DNA of 64,000 nt from an uncultured beta proteobacterium (GCA_903938815.1 CAJAES010000014.1:62001-126000); one strand, 5' to 3'. Counted from the first letter of the stretch, positions 44,723 to 55,375 are shown. Made by a program: numbers and translations. Notes: a model not told the origin generated them from the letters alone.

Positions 44723-46045
44723 ATGAAAGTCACAGTCATCGGCACCGGCTACGTCGGCCTCGTCACCGGAGCTTGCCTCTCCGAAATGGGCAACCACGTC
44801 GTCTGCCTCGACGTGGATGAACGCAAGATCCGCATCCTCAACGAGGGCGGCATTCCCATTCACGAGCCGGGGCTCGACCTCATCGTCGCGCGCAACCGCG
44901 CTGCCGGACGGCTGCAGTTCACGACCGATGTCGCCGCTGCGGTGGCGCACGGCACGCTGCAGTTCATCGGCGTGGGCACGCCCCCTGACGAAGACGGCTC
45001 GGCCGACATGCAGTACGTGCTGGCCGCTGCCGCCAGCATCGGCCGCCACATGACGGACTACAAGGTCGTCGTCGACAAGAGCACCGTGCCCGTGGGCACC
45101 GCCGATCGTGTCAAGGAAGCCATTGCCGGCGCCCTGAAGGAGCGCGGCCTGGAGATGGACTTCGCCGTCGTCTCGAACCCCGAGTTCCTGAAGGAAGGCG
45201 CGGCCGTCGAGGACTGCATGCGACCGGACCGCATCGTGGTGGGCGCCGACGACGAGCGCGCCATCCTGCTGATGCGCGCGCTCTACCAGCCCTTCATGCG
45301 CAACAAGGACCGCCTTCAGGTCATGGACGTGCGCAGCGCCGAGTTCACCAAGTACGCTGCCAACGCGATGCTCGCCACCCGCATCAGCTTCATGAACGAG
45401 CTGGCCCTGCTGGCCGAACGCGTGGGCGCCGACATCGAGCAGGTGCGCAAGGGCATCGGCTCCGACCCGCGCATCGGCACGCACTTCCTGTACGCCGGCA
45501 CCGGCTACGGCGGCAGCTGCTTCCCGAAGGACGTGAAGGCGCTCATCCACATCGGCCACGAGAACGGCATGAAGCTGCAGGTTCTCACGGCCGTCGAGGA
45601 AGCCAACGACCGCCAGAAGCTGGTGCTGGTCGACAAGGTGGTGAAGCGTTTCGGCGAAGACCTGACGGGCCGCACCTTCGCGATGTGGGGCCTGGCCTTC
45701 AAGCCCAACACCGACGACATGCGCGAGGCCCCGAGCCGCGTCATCGTCGAGGAACTCGTCAAGCGCGGCGCCAGTATCCGCGCCTACGACCCCGTGGCCA
45801 TGACCGAAGCCCGCCGCGTGATGGAAGGCGTGGCCGGACTGAGCTTCGTGGACAGCTCGGCCGACGCCCTGACGGGCGCCGATGCGCTGCTGGTCGTGAC
45901 CGAGTGGAAGGAATTCCGCACGCCTGACTTCGACCACATCAAGGCCACGCTGAAGCAGCCGCTGGTGTTCGACGGCCGCAACATCTGGGAGCCCGCGCTG
46001 ATGACGGCGCTGGGCCTGGAGTACCACGGCATCGGCCGCGTCTGA
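44723..46045 (+). CDS. ugd: UDP-glucose 6-dehydrogenase
   Basis: NAD-dependent oxidation of UDP-glucose to UDP-glucuronate in the cytoplasm, feeding the EPS locus. The 440 residues have the Rossmann start [20 protein letters not shown], and [20 protein letters not shown] with the catalytic Cys (GGSCFPKD). The C-terminal UDP-binding domain carries [20 protein letters not shown]. It is rightward, opposing the leftward DUF1800 pair upstream and the rfb arm downstream. Confidence 0.97.
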   Translation: MKVTVIGTGYVGLVTGACLSEMGNHVVCLDVDERKIRILNEGGIPIHEPGLDLIVARNRAAGRLQFTTDVAAAVAHGTLQFIGVGTPPDEDGSADMQYVLAAAASIGRHMTDYKVVVDKSTVPVGTADRVKEAIAGALKERGLEMDFAVVSNPEFLKEGAAVEDCMRPDRIVVGADDERAILLMRALYQPFMRNKDRLQVMDVRSAEFTKYAANAMLATRISFMNELALLAERVGADIEQVRKGIGSDPRIGTHFLYAGTGYGGSCFPKDVKALIHIGHENGMKLQVLTAVEEANDRQKLVLVDKVVKRFGEDLTGRTFAMWGLAFKPNTDDMREAPSRVIVEELVKRGASIRAYDPVAMTEARRVMEGVAGLSFVDSSADALTGADALLVVTEWKEFRTPDFDHIKATLKQPLVFDGRNIWEPALMTALGLEYHGIGRV

Positions 46046-46051
46046 GCCTGC

Positions 46052-46077
46052 GCGCTCGGGTTTTCCTGCCCGGGCGC
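46052..46077. terminator. Hairpin between convergent ugd and rfbC
   Basis: GCGCTCGGG, 8-nt loop ttttcctg, CCCGGGCGC. A 9-bp stem with one U-G pair. There is no T-run, so it is a weak candidate in the 60-nt convergent gap. Confidence 0.35.
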
Positions 46078-46105
46078 TGACCCGCCTTCGGGCCGGCGAC
46101 CCGGC

Positions 46106-46681
46106 TCAGGCCTGCTCGAAGACTTCGGCTTGCGCCAGCAGCGGCGCTGCGGCGTCCTTGGGCGCCAGACGCGGCGCCATGCCCTGCGGCAGCGGCCACT
46201 GGATGGCGAGGGCCGGGTCGTCCCAGCGGATGCTTCGCTCGCAATCCTTCGCGTACACGTCGGTGGTCTTGTAGAGGAAGTGCGTGTCGTCGGTCAGCGC
46301 GACGAAACCATGCGCGAAGCCAGGCGGAATCCAGAGCTGGCGGTGGTTCTGCGCCGTGAGCTCCACGCCCACCCAGCGCCCGAACGAGGGCGAGCCGCGG
46401 CGGATGTCGACCGCCACGTCCCAGGCCGCGCCCTGCACCACGCGCACGAGCTTGCCCTGCGCGTGCGGCGGCAGCTGGTAGTGCAGGCCGCGCAGCACAC
46501 CGGCCTGGCTGCAGGAGTGGTTGTCCTGTACGAAGGTGGGCGTGGCGGGCAGGCCCAGGGCCACCAGCGCGGCATCGAGCCGGGCGCTGTTGAAGCTCTC
46601 CATGAACCAGCCGCGGTCGTCGCCGAACACAGCAGGCTCCACGATGACCACGCCGGGCAGTTCGGTGGGAATCAGTTTCAT
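46106..46681 (-). CDS. rfbC: dTDP-4-dehydrorhamnose 3,5-epimerase
   Basis: RfbC epimerises dTDP-4-keto-6-deoxyglucose at C3 and C5 in dTDP-L-rhamnose synthesis. The 191 residues show PGVVIVEPAVFGDDRGWFME, QDNHSCSQAGVLRGLHYQLP (catalytic His region) and RQLWIPPGFAHGFVALTDDT-like motifs. Last gene of the leftward sugar-nucleotide arm, 13 nt after rfbA. Confidence 0.96.
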   Translation of the reverse strand: MKLIPTELPGVVIVEPAVFGDDRGWFMESFNSARLDAALVALGLPATPTFVQDNHSCSQAGVLRGLHYQLPPHAQGKLVRVVQGAAWDVAVDIRRGSPSFGRWVGVELTAQNHRQLWIPPGFAHGFVALTDDTHFLYKTTDVYAKDCERSIRWDDPALAIQWPLPQGMAPRLAPKDAAAPLLAQAEVFEQA

Positions 46682-46694
46682 CGGTGCGCCTTCG

Positions 46695-47576
46695 TCAGTA
46701 CACGCGCTCGCGCAGCACCTGCATCAGGTACTGGCCGTAGCCGTTCTTGAGCATCGGCGCGGCCAGCCGCTCGAGCTGCGCGGCGTCGATCCAGCCGGCG
46801 CGGTAGGCCACTTCCTCCGGGCAGGCCACCTTCAGGCCCTGGCGGTTCTCGAGCGTTGCGATGAACTGCCCGGCCTCCATCAGGCTGTCGTGCGTGCCGG
46901 TGTCGAGCCAGGCGTAGCCGCGGCCCATGATCTCCACGCTGAGCTGGTCCTGGCGCAGGTACTGCGCGTTGACCTCGGTGATCTCGAGCTCGCCGCGCGC
47001 GCTCGGCTTGATGTTCGCGGCGATGTCGCAGACTTGCTCGTCGTAGAAGTACAGGCCCGTGACGGCGTAGTGGCTCTTCGGCGCCTTGGGCTTTTCCTCG
47101 ATCGACAGCGCGCGCTTGTTGCCGTCGAACTCGACGACGCCGTAGCGCTCGGGGTCGTGCACGTGGTACGCGAAGACGCTGGCGCCCGTGGTGCGCGCGT
47201 TGGCCTGGTGCAGCAGGCTCTGGAAGTCGTGGCCGTAGAAGAGGTTGTCGCCGAGCACCAGGGCGCTGGGCTGGCCGCCGACGAAATCACGCCCCAGGAT
47301 GAAGGCCTGGGCCAGGCCGTCGGGGCTGGGTTGCACGCAGTACGAGAACTGCATGCCCCAGCGGCTGCCGTCGCCCAGCAGGGCCTCGAAGCGGGGGAGG
47401 TCCTGCGGGGTGCTGATGATCAGCACCTCGCGCATGCCGGCCAGCATCAGCGTGGTAAGGGGGTAGTAGATCATCGGCTTGTCGTACACCGGCAGCAGCT
47501 GCTTGCTGATGGCCAGCGTGGCCGGGTGCAGCCGGGTGCCGGAGCCGCCGGCGAGGATGATGCCCTTGCGTTGCAT
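46695..47576 (-). CDS. rfbA: Glucose-1-phosphate thymidylyltransferase
   Basis: RfbA makes dTDP-glucose from glucose-1-phosphate and dTTP. The 293 residues have the GxGTRL start [20 protein letters not shown], the [20 protein letters not shown] motif and [18 protein letters not shown]. The order rfbB-D-A-C follows the usual cluster set. Confidence 0.97.
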   Translation of the reverse strand: MQRKGIILAGGSGTRLHPATLAISKQLLPVYDKPMIYYPLTTLMLAGMREVLIISTPQDLPRFEALLGDGSRWGMQFSYCVQPSPDGLAQAFILGRDFVGGQPSALVLGDNLFYGHDFQSLLHQANARTTGASVFAYHVHDPERYGVVEFDGNKRALSIEEKPKAPKSHYAVTGLYFYDEQVCDIAANIKPSARGELEITEVNAQYLRQDQLSVEIMGRGYAWLDTGTHDSLMEAGQFIATLENRQGLKVACPEEVAYRAGWIDAAQLERLAAPMLKNGYGQYLMQVLRERVY

Positions 47577-47595
47577 GTGGTGTGTCCTGTGGGTT

Positions 47596-48495
47596 CTAGC
47601 GGCCGAGCACTTCGGTGAGCATGCGCTCGACGCCCGCCTGCCACGGCGGCGGCACCAGCCCGAAGGCCTGCTGCAGCTTGTGCGTGGAAAGGCGGGAGTT
47701 CAACGGGCGCGCTGCCGGCGTGGGGTACTGGCTGGTCGGCAGCGGCAGCACGGCCTCGGGCGCCACCTGGATGGCCTGCCCGTTGGCGCGCGCCCACTCG
47801 ATGACAAAGCGCGCGTAGCCGTGCCAGCTGGTCTCGCCGCCGGCCACGCAGTGGTACAGGCCGCCGAGTTCGGGCCGGGCCTGCACGGCGCGGATGGCAT
47901 GGGCGCTCACGTCGGCCAGCAGGTCGGCGCCGGTGGGGGCGCCGATCTGGTCGTCGATGACCTTGAGCTGGTCGCGCTCGGCGGCCAGGCGCAGCATGGT
48001 TCGCGCGAAGTTGCCGCCGCGCGCCGCGTACACCCAGCTCGTGCGCAGGATCACATGGCGGCAGCCGCTGGCCGCAATCAGCTGCTCGGCCTCGAGCTTG
48101 GTGCGGCCGTACACGCTGAGCGGCGCGGTGGGCGCGTTCTCGTCGCGGGGCAGCGTGCCGCTGCCGTCGAAGACGTAGTCGGTGCTGTAGTGCACCAGCA
48201 GCGCGCCCAGGGCGGCGGCTTCGCGTGCCAGCACGGCCGGGCCGGTGGCGTTGAGCGCCCGCGCGAAGTCGGGTTCGCTCTCGGCCTTGTCCACCGCGGT
48301 GTGGGCGGCGGAGTTGACGATGACGTCGGGCCGCACGGCCCGCACCAGCGGCGCCAGCGATTCGGGTTGCGAGAAGTCGGCGCGCATCGCGCCCGGGCTG
48401 TCGAAATCGCAGGCCACCAGTTCGCCCAGCGGCGCCAGCGCGCGTTGCAGTTCCCAGCCGACCTGGCCGTTCTTGCCCAGCAGCAGGATCTTCAT
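47596..48495 (-). CDS. rfbD: dTDP-4-dehydrorhamnose reductase
   Basis: RfbD reduces dTDP-4-keto-L-rhamnose to dTDP-L-rhamnose with NAD(P)H. The 299 residues start [20 protein letters not shown] with the nucleotide-binding GxxGQVG. The SDR active site is YSTDYVFDG, with the catalytic Tyr/Lys in [14 protein letters not shown]. The ATG at 48495 shares one base with the rfbB stop (TGATG). Confidence 0.96.
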   Translation of the reverse strand: MKILLLGKNGQVGWELQRALAPLGELVACDFDSPGAMRADFSQPESLAPLVRAVRPDVIVNSAAHTAVDKAESEPDFARALNATGPAVLAREAAALGALLVHYSTDYVFDGSGTLPRDENAPTAPLSVYGRTKLEAEQLIAASGCRHVILRTSWVYAARGGNFARTMLRLAAERDQLKVIDDQIGAPTGADLLADVSAHAIRAVQARPELGGLYHCVAGGETSWHGYARFVIEWARANGQAIQVAPEAVLPLPTSQYPTPAARPLNSRLSTHKLQQAFGLVPPPWQAGVERMLTEVLGR

Positions 48496-49556
48496 CAGCG
48501 CGCCGTGTAGTTGGTGCTGAGCCACTCGCGGTAGGCGCCGCTCTGCACCTGCGCCACCCAGTCGGCGTGGTCCAGGTACCACTGCACCGTCTTGCGGATG
48601 CCGGTCTCGAAGGTCTCGGCCGGCCGCCAGCCCAGTTCGCGCTCGATCTTGCGGGCGTCGATGGCGTAGCGCCGGTCGTGGCCGGGGCGGTCTTTCACGT
48701 GCGTGATCAGGCGGCTGTAGGGGCCTGCGGGGTCGGGGCGCATCTCGTCGAGCAACGTGCAGACGGTGTGCACGATGTCCCGGTTGGGCTTCTCGTTCCA
48801 GCCGCCGATGTTGTAGACCTCGCCCACGCGGCCGCCTGCCAGCACGGCGCGGATGGCGCTGCAGTGGTCGCCCACGTAGAGCCAGTCGCGCACCTGCAGG
48901 CCGTCGCCGTAGATGGGCAGCGGCTTGCCGGCCAGCGCGTTCACGATCATCAGCGGGATCAGCTTCTCGGGGAAGTGGTACGGCCCGTAGTTGTTGCTGC
49001 AGTTGGTGGTGACGACCGGCATACCGTAGGTGTGGTGCCAGGCGCGCACCAGATGGTCGCTCGCGGCCTTGCTGGCCGAGTACGGGCTGTTGGGCTCGTA
49101 GGGGTGCGTTTCGGTGAAGGCCGGCGCGTCGGCAGAGAGGCTGCCGTAGACCTCGTCGGTGCTCACGTGATGGAAGCGGAACGCAGCCTGCGCTTCGCCG
49201 TCCAGGCCCGTCCAGTAGGCGCGCGCGGATTCGAGCAGCTTGAAGGTGCCCTCGACGTTGGTCTTGATGAAGGCGTCCGGGCCATGGATGCTGCGGTCCA
49301 CATGGCTTTCGGCTGCGAAGTGCACGATGGCGCGCGGGCGGTGCGCCTGCAGCAGCTTGTCCACCATCTCGCGGTCGCGGATGTCGCCGTGAGCGAACAC
49401 ATGCCGCTCGTCGCCGTTCAGCGAGGCCAGGTTGGCCAGGTTGCCGGCGTACGTGAGCACGTCGAGGTTGACGACGGTCTCGTCGGACTGCGCCAGCCAG
49501 TCGAGGACGAAGTTGCTGCCGATGAAGCCGGCGCCGCCTGTGACGAGGATGCTCAT
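48495..49556 (-). CDS. rfbB: dTDP-glucose 4,6-dehydratase
   Basis: RfbB dehydrates dTDP-glucose to the 4-keto-6-deoxy sugar. The 353 residues have [15 protein letters not shown] (NAD site), the [11 protein letters not shown] and [15 protein letters not shown] catalytic motifs, and [14 protein letters not shown]. It overlaps manC at its start (ATGA). Confidence 0.97.
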   Translation of the reverse strand: MSILVTGGAGFIGSNFVLDWLAQSDETVVNLDVLTYAGNLANLASLNGDERHVFAHGDIRDREMVDKLLQAHRPRAIVHFAAESHVDRSIHGPDAFIKTNVEGTFKLLESARAYWTGLDGEAQAAFRFHHVSTDEVYGSLSADAPAFTETHPYEPNSPYSASKAASDHLVRAWHHTYGMPVVTTNCSNNYGPYHFPEKLIPLMIVNALAGKPLPIYGDGLQVRDWLYVGDHCSAIRAVLAGGRVGEVYNIGGWNEKPNRDIVHTVCTLLDEMRPDPAGPYSRLITHVKDRPGHDRRYAIDARKIERELGWRPAETFETGIRKTVQWYLDHADWVAQVQSGAYREWLSTNYTAR

Positions 49557-50977
49557 GATCTGCCGTAGGTGTCTTCGAAGCGGACGATGTCGTCTTCCCC
49601 GAGGTAGCTGCCCGATTGCACCTCGATGATCTCGAGGGGCACCTTGCCCGGGTTGGCCAGGCGGTGGATGGTACCCAGCGGAATGTAGGTGCTCTGGTTC
49701 TCGGAGAGCAGCAGCACCTTGTCGCCGTTGGTCACCTCGGCCGTTCCGCTGACGACGATCCAGTGCTCGGCGCGGTGGTGGTGCTTCTGCAGGCTCAGGC
49801 TGGCACCCGGTTTCACCATGATGCGCTTGACCTGGAACCGCTCGCCCATGTCGATGCTGTCGTACCAGCCCCAGGGCCGGTGCACCTTGCGGTGCAGCGC
49901 CTGCTCGCCGCGCTGCTCCCGGCCCAGGCGGTTGACGATCATCTTGACGTTCTGGCTCTGCGAGCGGTCGGCCACCATCACGGCGTCGGCGGTCTCGACG
50001 ATGATGATGTCGTCCAGGCCCACGGCGCTGACGAGCCGGCTCGAGGCGTGCACGAAGGTGTTGCGGCTGTCCTCGACGATGGCGTCGCCCACGCTGGCAT
50101 TGCCGTGTGCATCCTTCTCGGCCACCTGCCAGACGGCTTCCCAGGCGCCGAGGTCGTTCCAGCCGGCGTCCAGCATCACCATGCCGATGGCGATTTCGGT
50201 GCCCGGGCAGCGCTCCATCACGGCGTAGTCCACCGATTCCGAGGGCACGAGCGCGAACTCGGCCTTGCCGGGGCGCACGAACAGCGCGTCGGTCTTGCGC
50301 GCGGCCCAGGCGGCCTGCGTGGCGCTGACGATGTCAGGGCGAAAACGCTGCAGCGCCGCCATCCACGTGGAGGCCTTCAGCACGAAGATGCCGGCGTTCC
50401 AGAAGTAGCGGCCGTCCGCCACGTAGCGCTCGGCGGTGGCGGCGTCGGGCTTCTCGACGAACTGCGCTACGGCGGCGTCGTCGGCCAGGATGTAGCCGTA
50501 GCCTGTCTCGGGGCGGTCGGGCCGGATGCCCAGGATCACGATCTCACCACCGGCGGCACGGCGTGCGGCGGCCTGCAGCGCAGCGGTGAAGGCGGCTTCG
50601 TCGGTGACGGTCTGGTCGGACGGCGTCACGACCATCACCGGGTCGCCGCCGGCTTCCAGGGCCTGCAGCGCAGCCAGGGTCACGGCGGGCGCCGTGTTGC
50701 GGCCCACGGGCTCCAGCAGCACGGCCGAGGGCTCGGCGCGCACCTCGCGCAGCTGGTCCAGCACCATGAAGCGGTGTTCCTCGTTGCCCACGATCACCGG
50801 TGCGGCCACGGTGATGTCGGCTGCCGCCAGGCCCTGCAGCCGCGTGGCGGCCTGCTGTAGCAGGCTCGTGTTGCCGGCCAGAACCAGGAACTGCTTCGGG
50901 TAGCCGGCGCGCGACAGGGGCCACAGCCGGGTGCCGGATCCGCCGGCCATCACGACCGGTTGAAGGGAGATGTTCAT
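49553..50977 (-). CDS. manC: Mannose-1-phosphate guanylyltransferase / mannose-6-phosphate isomerase
   Basis: A 474-residue bifunctional enzyme making GDP-mannose and interconverting mannose-6-P and fructose-6-P. The N-terminal pyrophosphorylase domain has [20 protein letters not shown] and [17 protein letters not shown]. The C-terminal cupin isomerase domain has [20 protein letters not shown] and [23 protein letters not shown]-mannose implies mannose (or a derived sugar such as fucose) in the EPS. Separated from galE by a hairpin. Confidence 0.95.
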   Translation of the reverse strand: MNISLQPVVMAGGSGTRLWPLSRAGYPKQFLVLAGNTSLLQQAATRLQGLAAADITVAAPVIVGNEEHRFMVLDQLREVRAEPSAVLLEPVGRNTAPAVTLAALQALEAGGDPVMVVTPSDQTVTDEAAFTAALQAAARRAAGGEIVILGIRPDRPETGYGYILADDAAVAQFVEKPDAATAERYVADGRYFWNAGIFVLKASTWMAALQRFRPDIVSATQAAWAARKTDALFVRPGKAEFALVPSESVDYAVMERCPGTEIAIGMVMLDAGWNDLGAWEAVWQVAEKDAHGNASVGDAIVEDSRNTFVHASSRLVSAVGLDDIIIVETADAVMVADRSQSQNVKMIVNRLGREQRGEQALHRKVHRPWGWYDSIDMGERFQVKRIMVKPGASLSLQKHHHRAEHWIVVSGTAEVTNGDKVLLLSENQSTYIPLGTIHRLANPGKVPLEIIEVQSGSYLGEDDIVRFEDTYGRS

Positions 50978-51003
50978 GCCTGATTGTCGATCTCAAAGTG
51001 AGT

Positions 51004-51031
51004 GCGGCCTCATCCGGCGGGATGAGGCCGC
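51004..51031 (-). terminator. 12-bp stem-loop between galE and manC
   Basis: GCGGCCTCATCC-GGCG-GGATGAGGCCGC is a perfect 12-bp stem after the galE stop. There is no clear T-run on the leftward strand; it may separate the two parts of the operon. Confidence 0.5.
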
Positions 51032-51044
51032 GAACCCCGGGTGC

Positions 51045-52064
51045 TCAGCGGACTTCGAATCCGTCCGGATTCGTGGACTGCCAGCGCCAGCTGTCGGCGC
51101 ACATGCGGTCCAGGTCGTGCAGCGCACGCCACCCCAGCAGCGAAGCCGCCAGGCCTGGATCGGCATAGCAGGCTGCCACGTCGCCCGGGCGGCGCGGCAC
51201 CACCCGATAGGGTACTTCGCGGCCGCTCGCCGTGGCGTAGGCGCGCACGACGTCGAGCACGCTGTAGCCGCGCCCCGTGCCAAGGTTCACGGTCAGGGAG
51301 CCCGGGTGATCGAACAGCCGCGCCAGAGCGGCCACGTGGCCCTCGGCCAGGTCGCTCACGTGGATGTAGTCGCGCACGCCCGTGCCGTCGGGCGTGGCGT
51401 AGTTGTCGCCATACACCTGCAGGAATTCGCGCCGGCCCACGGCCACCTGCGCCACGTAGGGCATCAGGTTGTTGGGCGTGCCGCGCGGGTCTTCGCCGAT
51501 CAGGCCGCTCTCGTGCGCGCCCACGGGGTTGAAGTAGCGCAGCGTGGCGGTCTGCCAGGCGGGGTCGGAGGCGCCCAGGTCGCGCAGGATGGTCTCGCCG
51601 ATCAGCTTGGTCTGGCCATAGGGGTTGGTCGCGCTGAGCGGTGAGTCTTCGGTGATCGGCAGGCGCTCGGGGTCGCCGTACACGGTGGCGCTGGAGCTGA
51701 ACACGAAGCGCCGGATGCCGTTGCGCTGCAGGGCGCCGCAAACGTTCACGAGCCCGCCGAGGTTGTTGCGGTAGTAGGCCAGCGGCTGCGCGACCGATTC
51801 ACCCACCGCCTTGAAGGCCGCGAAGTGCACCGCGGCATCGATGCGGTGGCGTTGCAGCAGCGATTCCATCGCGGCGGAGTCGCAGACGTCCAGCCGCTCG
51901 AACACCGGTGTGCGGCCCGAAAGCCGCTGCAGCCGGTTCAGCACCTCGGGCGAGCTGTTGGAAAAGTCGTCGACCCCCACCACCTCGTGTCCGGCTGCCA
52001 GCAGCGCGAGCCAGGTGTGGGAAGCGATGTAGCCGGTGGCGCCGGTCAGCAGGACTGTGCTCAT
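51045..52064 (-). CDS. galE: UDP-glucose 4-epimerase
   Basis: GalE interconverts UDP-glucose and UDP-galactose. The 339 residues have the NAD site TGATGYIASHTWLALLAAGH, the catalytic region FSSSATVYGD and NPYGQTKLIGETIL, and VRDYIHVSDLAEGHVAAL. It follows epsL in the leftward EPS arm. Confidence 0.96.
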   Translation of the reverse strand: MSTVLLTGATGYIASHTWLALLAAGHEVVGVDDFSNSSPEVLNRLQRLSGRTPVFERLDVCDSAAMESLLQRHRIDAAVHFAAFKAVGESVAQPLAYYRNNLGGLVNVCGALQRNGIRRFVFSSSATVYGDPERLPITEDSPLSATNPYGQTKLIGETILRDLGASDPAWQTATLRYFNPVGAHESGLIGEDPRGTPNNLMPYVAQVAVGRREFLQVYGDNYATPDGTGVRDYIHVSDLAEGHVAALARLFDHPGSLTVNLGTGRGYSVLDVVRAYATASGREVPYRVVPRRPGDVAACYADPGLAASLLGWRALHDLDRMCADSWRWQSTNPDGFEVR

Positions 52065-52074
52065 GGATTCTGGT

Positions 52075-53316
52075 TCAACGCAGGAAGATCTGGCCGTAGC
52101 AGCCGAAGCGCCTGGCCCCGTAGGGCAGCGAGAGGTCGCCGCTGACGCTGCGCTTCTCGACTCCCAGGTCGCAGCCCAGGACCACGCTGCGCGTGGGTTC
52201 CCAGGTGGCGCCGAAGTTGAATTCGGTGCTGGTATCGCTGCCGCTGGCGTCCGAGCCGAGCACGCTGTTCGCGGGCAGCGTGCGCACCAAGTCGCGCCGC
52301 GCCACGCGCAGGCCGGTCTTCAGGCGGATCTTCGCGGTGGCGGCGTAGTCGGCACTGACGCCCAGCGCGGAGGTGGTGCGGCTGTAGTCAATGATGCCGT
52401 TCAGGAACGGGTTGCCGCTGAAGTAGGAGTTCTGGCCGTCGTCGCGCGACAGGCGTGTCACGAGTTGCAGTTTCGCCCCCGGCTTCCAGGTCCAGGCGGC
52501 GTAGCCTGTGACGCCGCTGAAATCGCGTTGCGTCGCCTCGTCGTAGCGGGTGCGGCCCAGGGTCACGCGGGCGTCGATCCGGCTCGCGCCGCCGACCTCC
52601 AGCCCCGTACTCAGGTCCACACCGGTGCGGGTGAAGCCGTCGCTCTCGAACGTGCCGTTGCCCAGGTCGCGGAACCGCGGGTACTTGCCGCTGGTGTGGC
52701 GCAGGCCCAGGCCGAACACGTTGGTGCCCCGCGGGCGCCAGCGCAGGCCCAGCGTGGCGGTGGTCTGGCGGTTCTCGCGCGCGGCGTACTCGGCGGCGGA
52801 ATAGTCCACCTCACGGTGCTCGACCGAGGCTTCGGCGGTGTACTGCGTGACCACGCCCATCCGCACGGTGCCAGCGAAGCGCCGGCTGTTCTCGACGTTC
52901 TTGGTCGTGAGCAGGCCGATCTCGGTGTCGGTGTTGAAGAACGCGAGGCTGCGGTCGGCGCTCAGGTCGAAATTGCCAGAAAGCCGCTCGACCGTGGCCC
53001 AGTCGAGGCCCGCGTTCAGCGCGTAGCTCTCGTTGTCGAGCACGTCGTTGTTCTTGTACTTGTTGGCGCGCAGCGTGGCGGTGCCGTACAGGCGCTGGCG
53101 GCTGATGGGTTGGTCCAGGCCGGCGAGCAGGGCGGTGCTGGACACCGTGTCCGACTTGTTCACCCCGGCCGGCGTGGCGACACCGTCGGCGAGGCGATAG
53201 ATGTTCGATTCCTGCGTGAAGGTCTGGGCGGCCCCGATGTACCAGGGGCTCGTCTGCGCCTGGGCGGCGCCGGCGACGAGAAGCATCACGGCCAGCCACG
53301 ATGGATTGCGCTGCAT
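52075..53316 (-). CDS. epsL: EpsL, exosortase B-locus outer-membrane beta-barrel protein
   Basis: A 413-residue outer-membrane protein: signal peptide (LAVMLLVAGAAQAQ), then repeated beta strands (PWYIGAAQTFTQESNIYRLA; ATLGLRWRPRGTNVFGLGLR). It matches the EpsL family of putative EPS transporters confined to exosortase B loci. It probably forms or assists the outer-membrane exit with EpsE. Start ATG 53316 shares one base with the EpsB stop. Confidence 0.9.
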   Translation of the reverse strand: MQRNPSWLAVMLLVAGAAQAQTSPWYIGAAQTFTQESNIYRLADGVATPAGVNKSDTVSSTALLAGLDQPISRQRLYGTATLRANKYKNNDVLDNESYALNAGLDWATVERLSGNFDLSADRSLAFFNTDTEIGLLTTKNVENSRRFAGTVRMGVVTQYTAEASVEHREVDYSAAEYAARENRQTTATLGLRWRPRGTNVFGLGLRHTSGKYPRFRDLGNGTFESDGFTRTGVDLSTGLEVGGASRIDARVTLGRTRYDEATQRDFSGVTGYAAWTWKPGAKLQLVTRLSRDDGQNSYFSGNPFLNGIIDYSRTTSALGVSADYAATAKIRLKTGLRVARRDLVRTLPANSVLGSDASGSDTSTEFNFGATWEPTRSVVLGCDLGVEKRSVSGDLSLPYGARRFGCYGQIFLR

Positions 53317-54710
53317 CAGTAAGCCTTTCGGTCGAAGAAGACCAACTTCACGGTGCGCGCGATGATCTGTAGATCCAGCCCGAGCGACCAGTTCCGCAAG
53401 TAGGCCAGATCGTATTCGACACGGGCCTGCATCTTCTCAATGGTGTCGGTTTCACCGCGGTGCCCGTTGACCTGCGCCCAGCCCGTGATGCCGGGCTTGA
53501 CCTTGTGGCGCACCATGTAGGCCTTGATGAGGCTGCGGTACTGCTCGTTGTGCGCCACGGCGTGCGGGCGCGGGCCGACGATGCTCATGCGGCCCTGAAG
53601 CACATTGAAGAACTGCGGCAGCTCGTCCAGCGAGGTGCGGCGGATGAAGGCGCCGAAGGGCGTGATGCGCGGGTCCTCGCGCCGGGCCTGCGGCACGTGC
53701 TCGCCGTTGTCCTGGGACGTCATCGAGCGGAACTTCCACACCACGATCTCGTCTCCGGCCAGGCCGTTGCGCCGCTGCCTGAAGACGATCGGGCCGGGCG
53801 AACTGAGCTTCACACCGACGGCCACGGTCAGCAGCACCGGGGAGATCAGCACCAGGATCAGGCTGGCCAGCACGATGTCGCTGACGCGCTTGACGAGTGA
53901 GTTGGTGCCGGTGAAAGGCGTCTCGCAGATGCCGACCACCGGGATGCCGTTCATGTCCTGCAGGCGGCCCTGGATGATGCTGATGCCGAACACGTCGGGC
54001 ACGAAGAACACCGACGCCGTGGTGCCCTGCACCTGCTCGAGCAGTTCGACGATGCGCGGCTGCGAGCCCAGCGGGAGCGTGATGTAGACCTCGTGCACGC
54101 CGTTGCCGCGCACATAGGGCGCGGCATCGCGCAGCGTGCCCAGGCGCGCCGGCTGCGCTTCGGAGTGCACACGGTCGTCGGCGCGGTCGTCGAAGTAGCC
54201 GGCGAAGTCGACGCCCGTCATGCCCCGCGCCACCAGGGCCTGCGAGACCTTCACGCCCAGCGCGCCGGCCCCGATGACCACCGCCTTGCGCCGGTTGTCG
54301 GGCTGCGCGGCGGTCCAGCGCAGCAGCTTGCGGCCGAGGAAGACAGCCGTCCAGAGCACCGCGGGGGTCAGCACGGCCCACCAGAGCAGCACCTCCGGCT
54401 CGAAGAAGCCCAGGCTGCGCGTGGCGTACCCGCACAGCGCCAGGATCAGCAGCAGGCTCAGCCAGGAGGTCGCGATGTCGACGGCCGCGTTCAGCGGCCG
54501 GTCCAGGAAGCGGTTGCGCCCCGGGAAGGTGAGCGCGAAGACCAGCAGGCACAGGGTCAGGTCGGGCCGCAGGATCGACTCGTCGAACCAGTTCGAGACG
54601 AGCAGGAACACCAGCACGATGATGCCGGGCTCCAGGAACGCCGCAACCAGCGATGTGACCGACTGGGGGGCGCTGTAGAAATTGCGTCTGTAGTTTCGTT
54701 CTTCGAACAT
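53316..54710 (-). CDS. wcaJ: Undecaprenyl-phosphate glucose phosphotransferase (EpsB/WcaJ-type initiating transferase)
   Basis: A 464-residue polyisoprenyl-phosphate hexose-1-phosphate transferase. N-terminal helices (about 15-130) precede a CoA-binding-like domain ([20 protein letters not shown]). The C-terminal bacterial sugar transferase domain has [40 protein letters not shown] and [20 protein letters not shown], with the catalytic Asp-Glu in the DELPQF segment. It starts EPS synthesis by moving Glc/Gal-1-P to undecaprenyl phosphate. First gene of the leftward arm. Confidence 0.95.
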   Translation of the reverse strand: MFEERNYRRNFYSAPQSVTSLVAAFLEPGIIVLVFLLVSNWFDESILRPDLTLCLLVFALTFPGRNRFLDRPLNAAVDIATSWLSLLLILALCGYATRSLGFFEPEVLLWWAVLTPAVLWTAVFLGRKLLRWTAAQPDNRRKAVVIGAGALGVKVSQALVARGMTGVDFAGYFDDRADDRVHSEAQPARLGTLRDAAPYVRGNGVHEVYITLPLGSQPRIVELLEQVQGTTASVFFVPDVFGISIIQGRLQDMNGIPVVGICETPFTGTNSLVKRVSDIVLASLILVLISPVLLTVAVGVKLSSPGPIVFRQRRNGLAGDEIVVWKFRSMTSQDNGEHVPQARREDPRITPFGAFIRRTSLDELPQFFNVLQGRMSIVGPRPHAVAHNEQYRSLIKAYMVRHKVKPGITGWAQVNGHRGETDTIEKMQARVEYDLAYLRNWSLGLDLQIIARTVKLVFFDRKAY

Positions 54711-54839
54711 CGATGGGCCGCATCGGGTGGGGTCACCCGGACGCACGCAAGATACGTGCAGATTGTGTCCGCGTTCTCCCGCGGGCCTCCCCCCAGCTTG
54801 AAGTGGTGTCGGCACCACGCTGCCTACAATCGGGCACAT
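54711..54839. promoter_or_regulatory. Divergent promoter region between wcaJ and ubiJ
   Basis: 129 nt separate the two starts. A TACAAT -10 (54825-54830) lies 9 nt before the ubiJ ATG, with no ribosome binding site between, so ubiJ mRNA may be nearly leaderless. GGTG-TCGG-CACC at about 54805-54816 is a small hairpin. This is the right edge of the EPS island. Confidence 0.45.
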
Positions 54840-55358
54840 ATGCTCAACGCGCTGCACAACCTGTTTGCCCCGGCGGCCATGGCCCGGACCACCCTGGTTC
54901 TGAACCATGTCCTGACCGCCGAGCCGGCCGCCACCGAACGCCTGCGCGCCCACGCCGGGCGCCGGATCGAGCTGCAGCCGCAGGCCTGGCCCTCGTTGCT
55001 GCCGCCCCTGCCCCGCCTGGCATTCGCCATCACCCCGGCCGGCCTGCTGGACTGGGACGCCGACGGCGCCGGCACCACCGCCGACCTGACCGTGCGCTTC
55101 GACGCATCCAACCCGGCCCTGCTGGCAGCGCGCGCCCTGACGGGCGAGACGCCGGCGGTGGAGATCGACGGCGACGCTCAGCTCGCCGCCGACGTGAACT
55201 GGCTGCTTCAGAACCTGAGGTGGGACGTCGAGGCCGACCTCGAGCGCGTGCTCCCCCCCGCCGCCGCGCACCAGATCTTCCGGCTTGGCGGTGGCCTGGC
55301 GCGCGCCGTGCGCGCCGCCGTTCAGGCCGCCGCAGGCCTGGCCGCCCGGCGCGGCTGA
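54840..55358 (+). CDS. ubiJ: SCP2-domain ubiquinone biosynthesis accessory factor UbiJ
   Basis: A 172-residue protein with an SCP2 sterol-carrier-like fold: [40 protein letters not shown] and [20 protein letters not shown]. UbiJ scaffolds the soluble Ubi metabolon that methylates and hydroxylates ubiquinone rings. It directly precedes ubiB. ATG 54840 closely follows the TACAAT element. Confidence 0.9.
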   Translation: MLNALHNLFAPAAMARTTLVLNHVLTAEPAATERLRAHAGRRIELQPQAWPSLLPPLPRLAFAITPAGLLDWDADGAGTTADLTVRFDASNPALLAARALTGETPAVEIDGDAQLAADVNWLLQNLRWDVEADLERVLPPAAAHQIFRLGGGLARAVRAAVQAAAGLAARRG

Positions 55359-55375
55359 GCAGCGGGCCGCACGCC

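Noticed and set aside
42291..44726. 811-codon rightward ORF opposite DUF1800
   Set aside because: Compositionally biased shadow; no signal, motif or ribosome site.
40930..44745. 1271-codon leftward ORF covering the DUF1501 and DUF1800 genes
   Set aside because: Only its C-terminal 473 codons (the DUF1501 gene) are real; the rest is an off-frame shadow of the DUF1800 gene.
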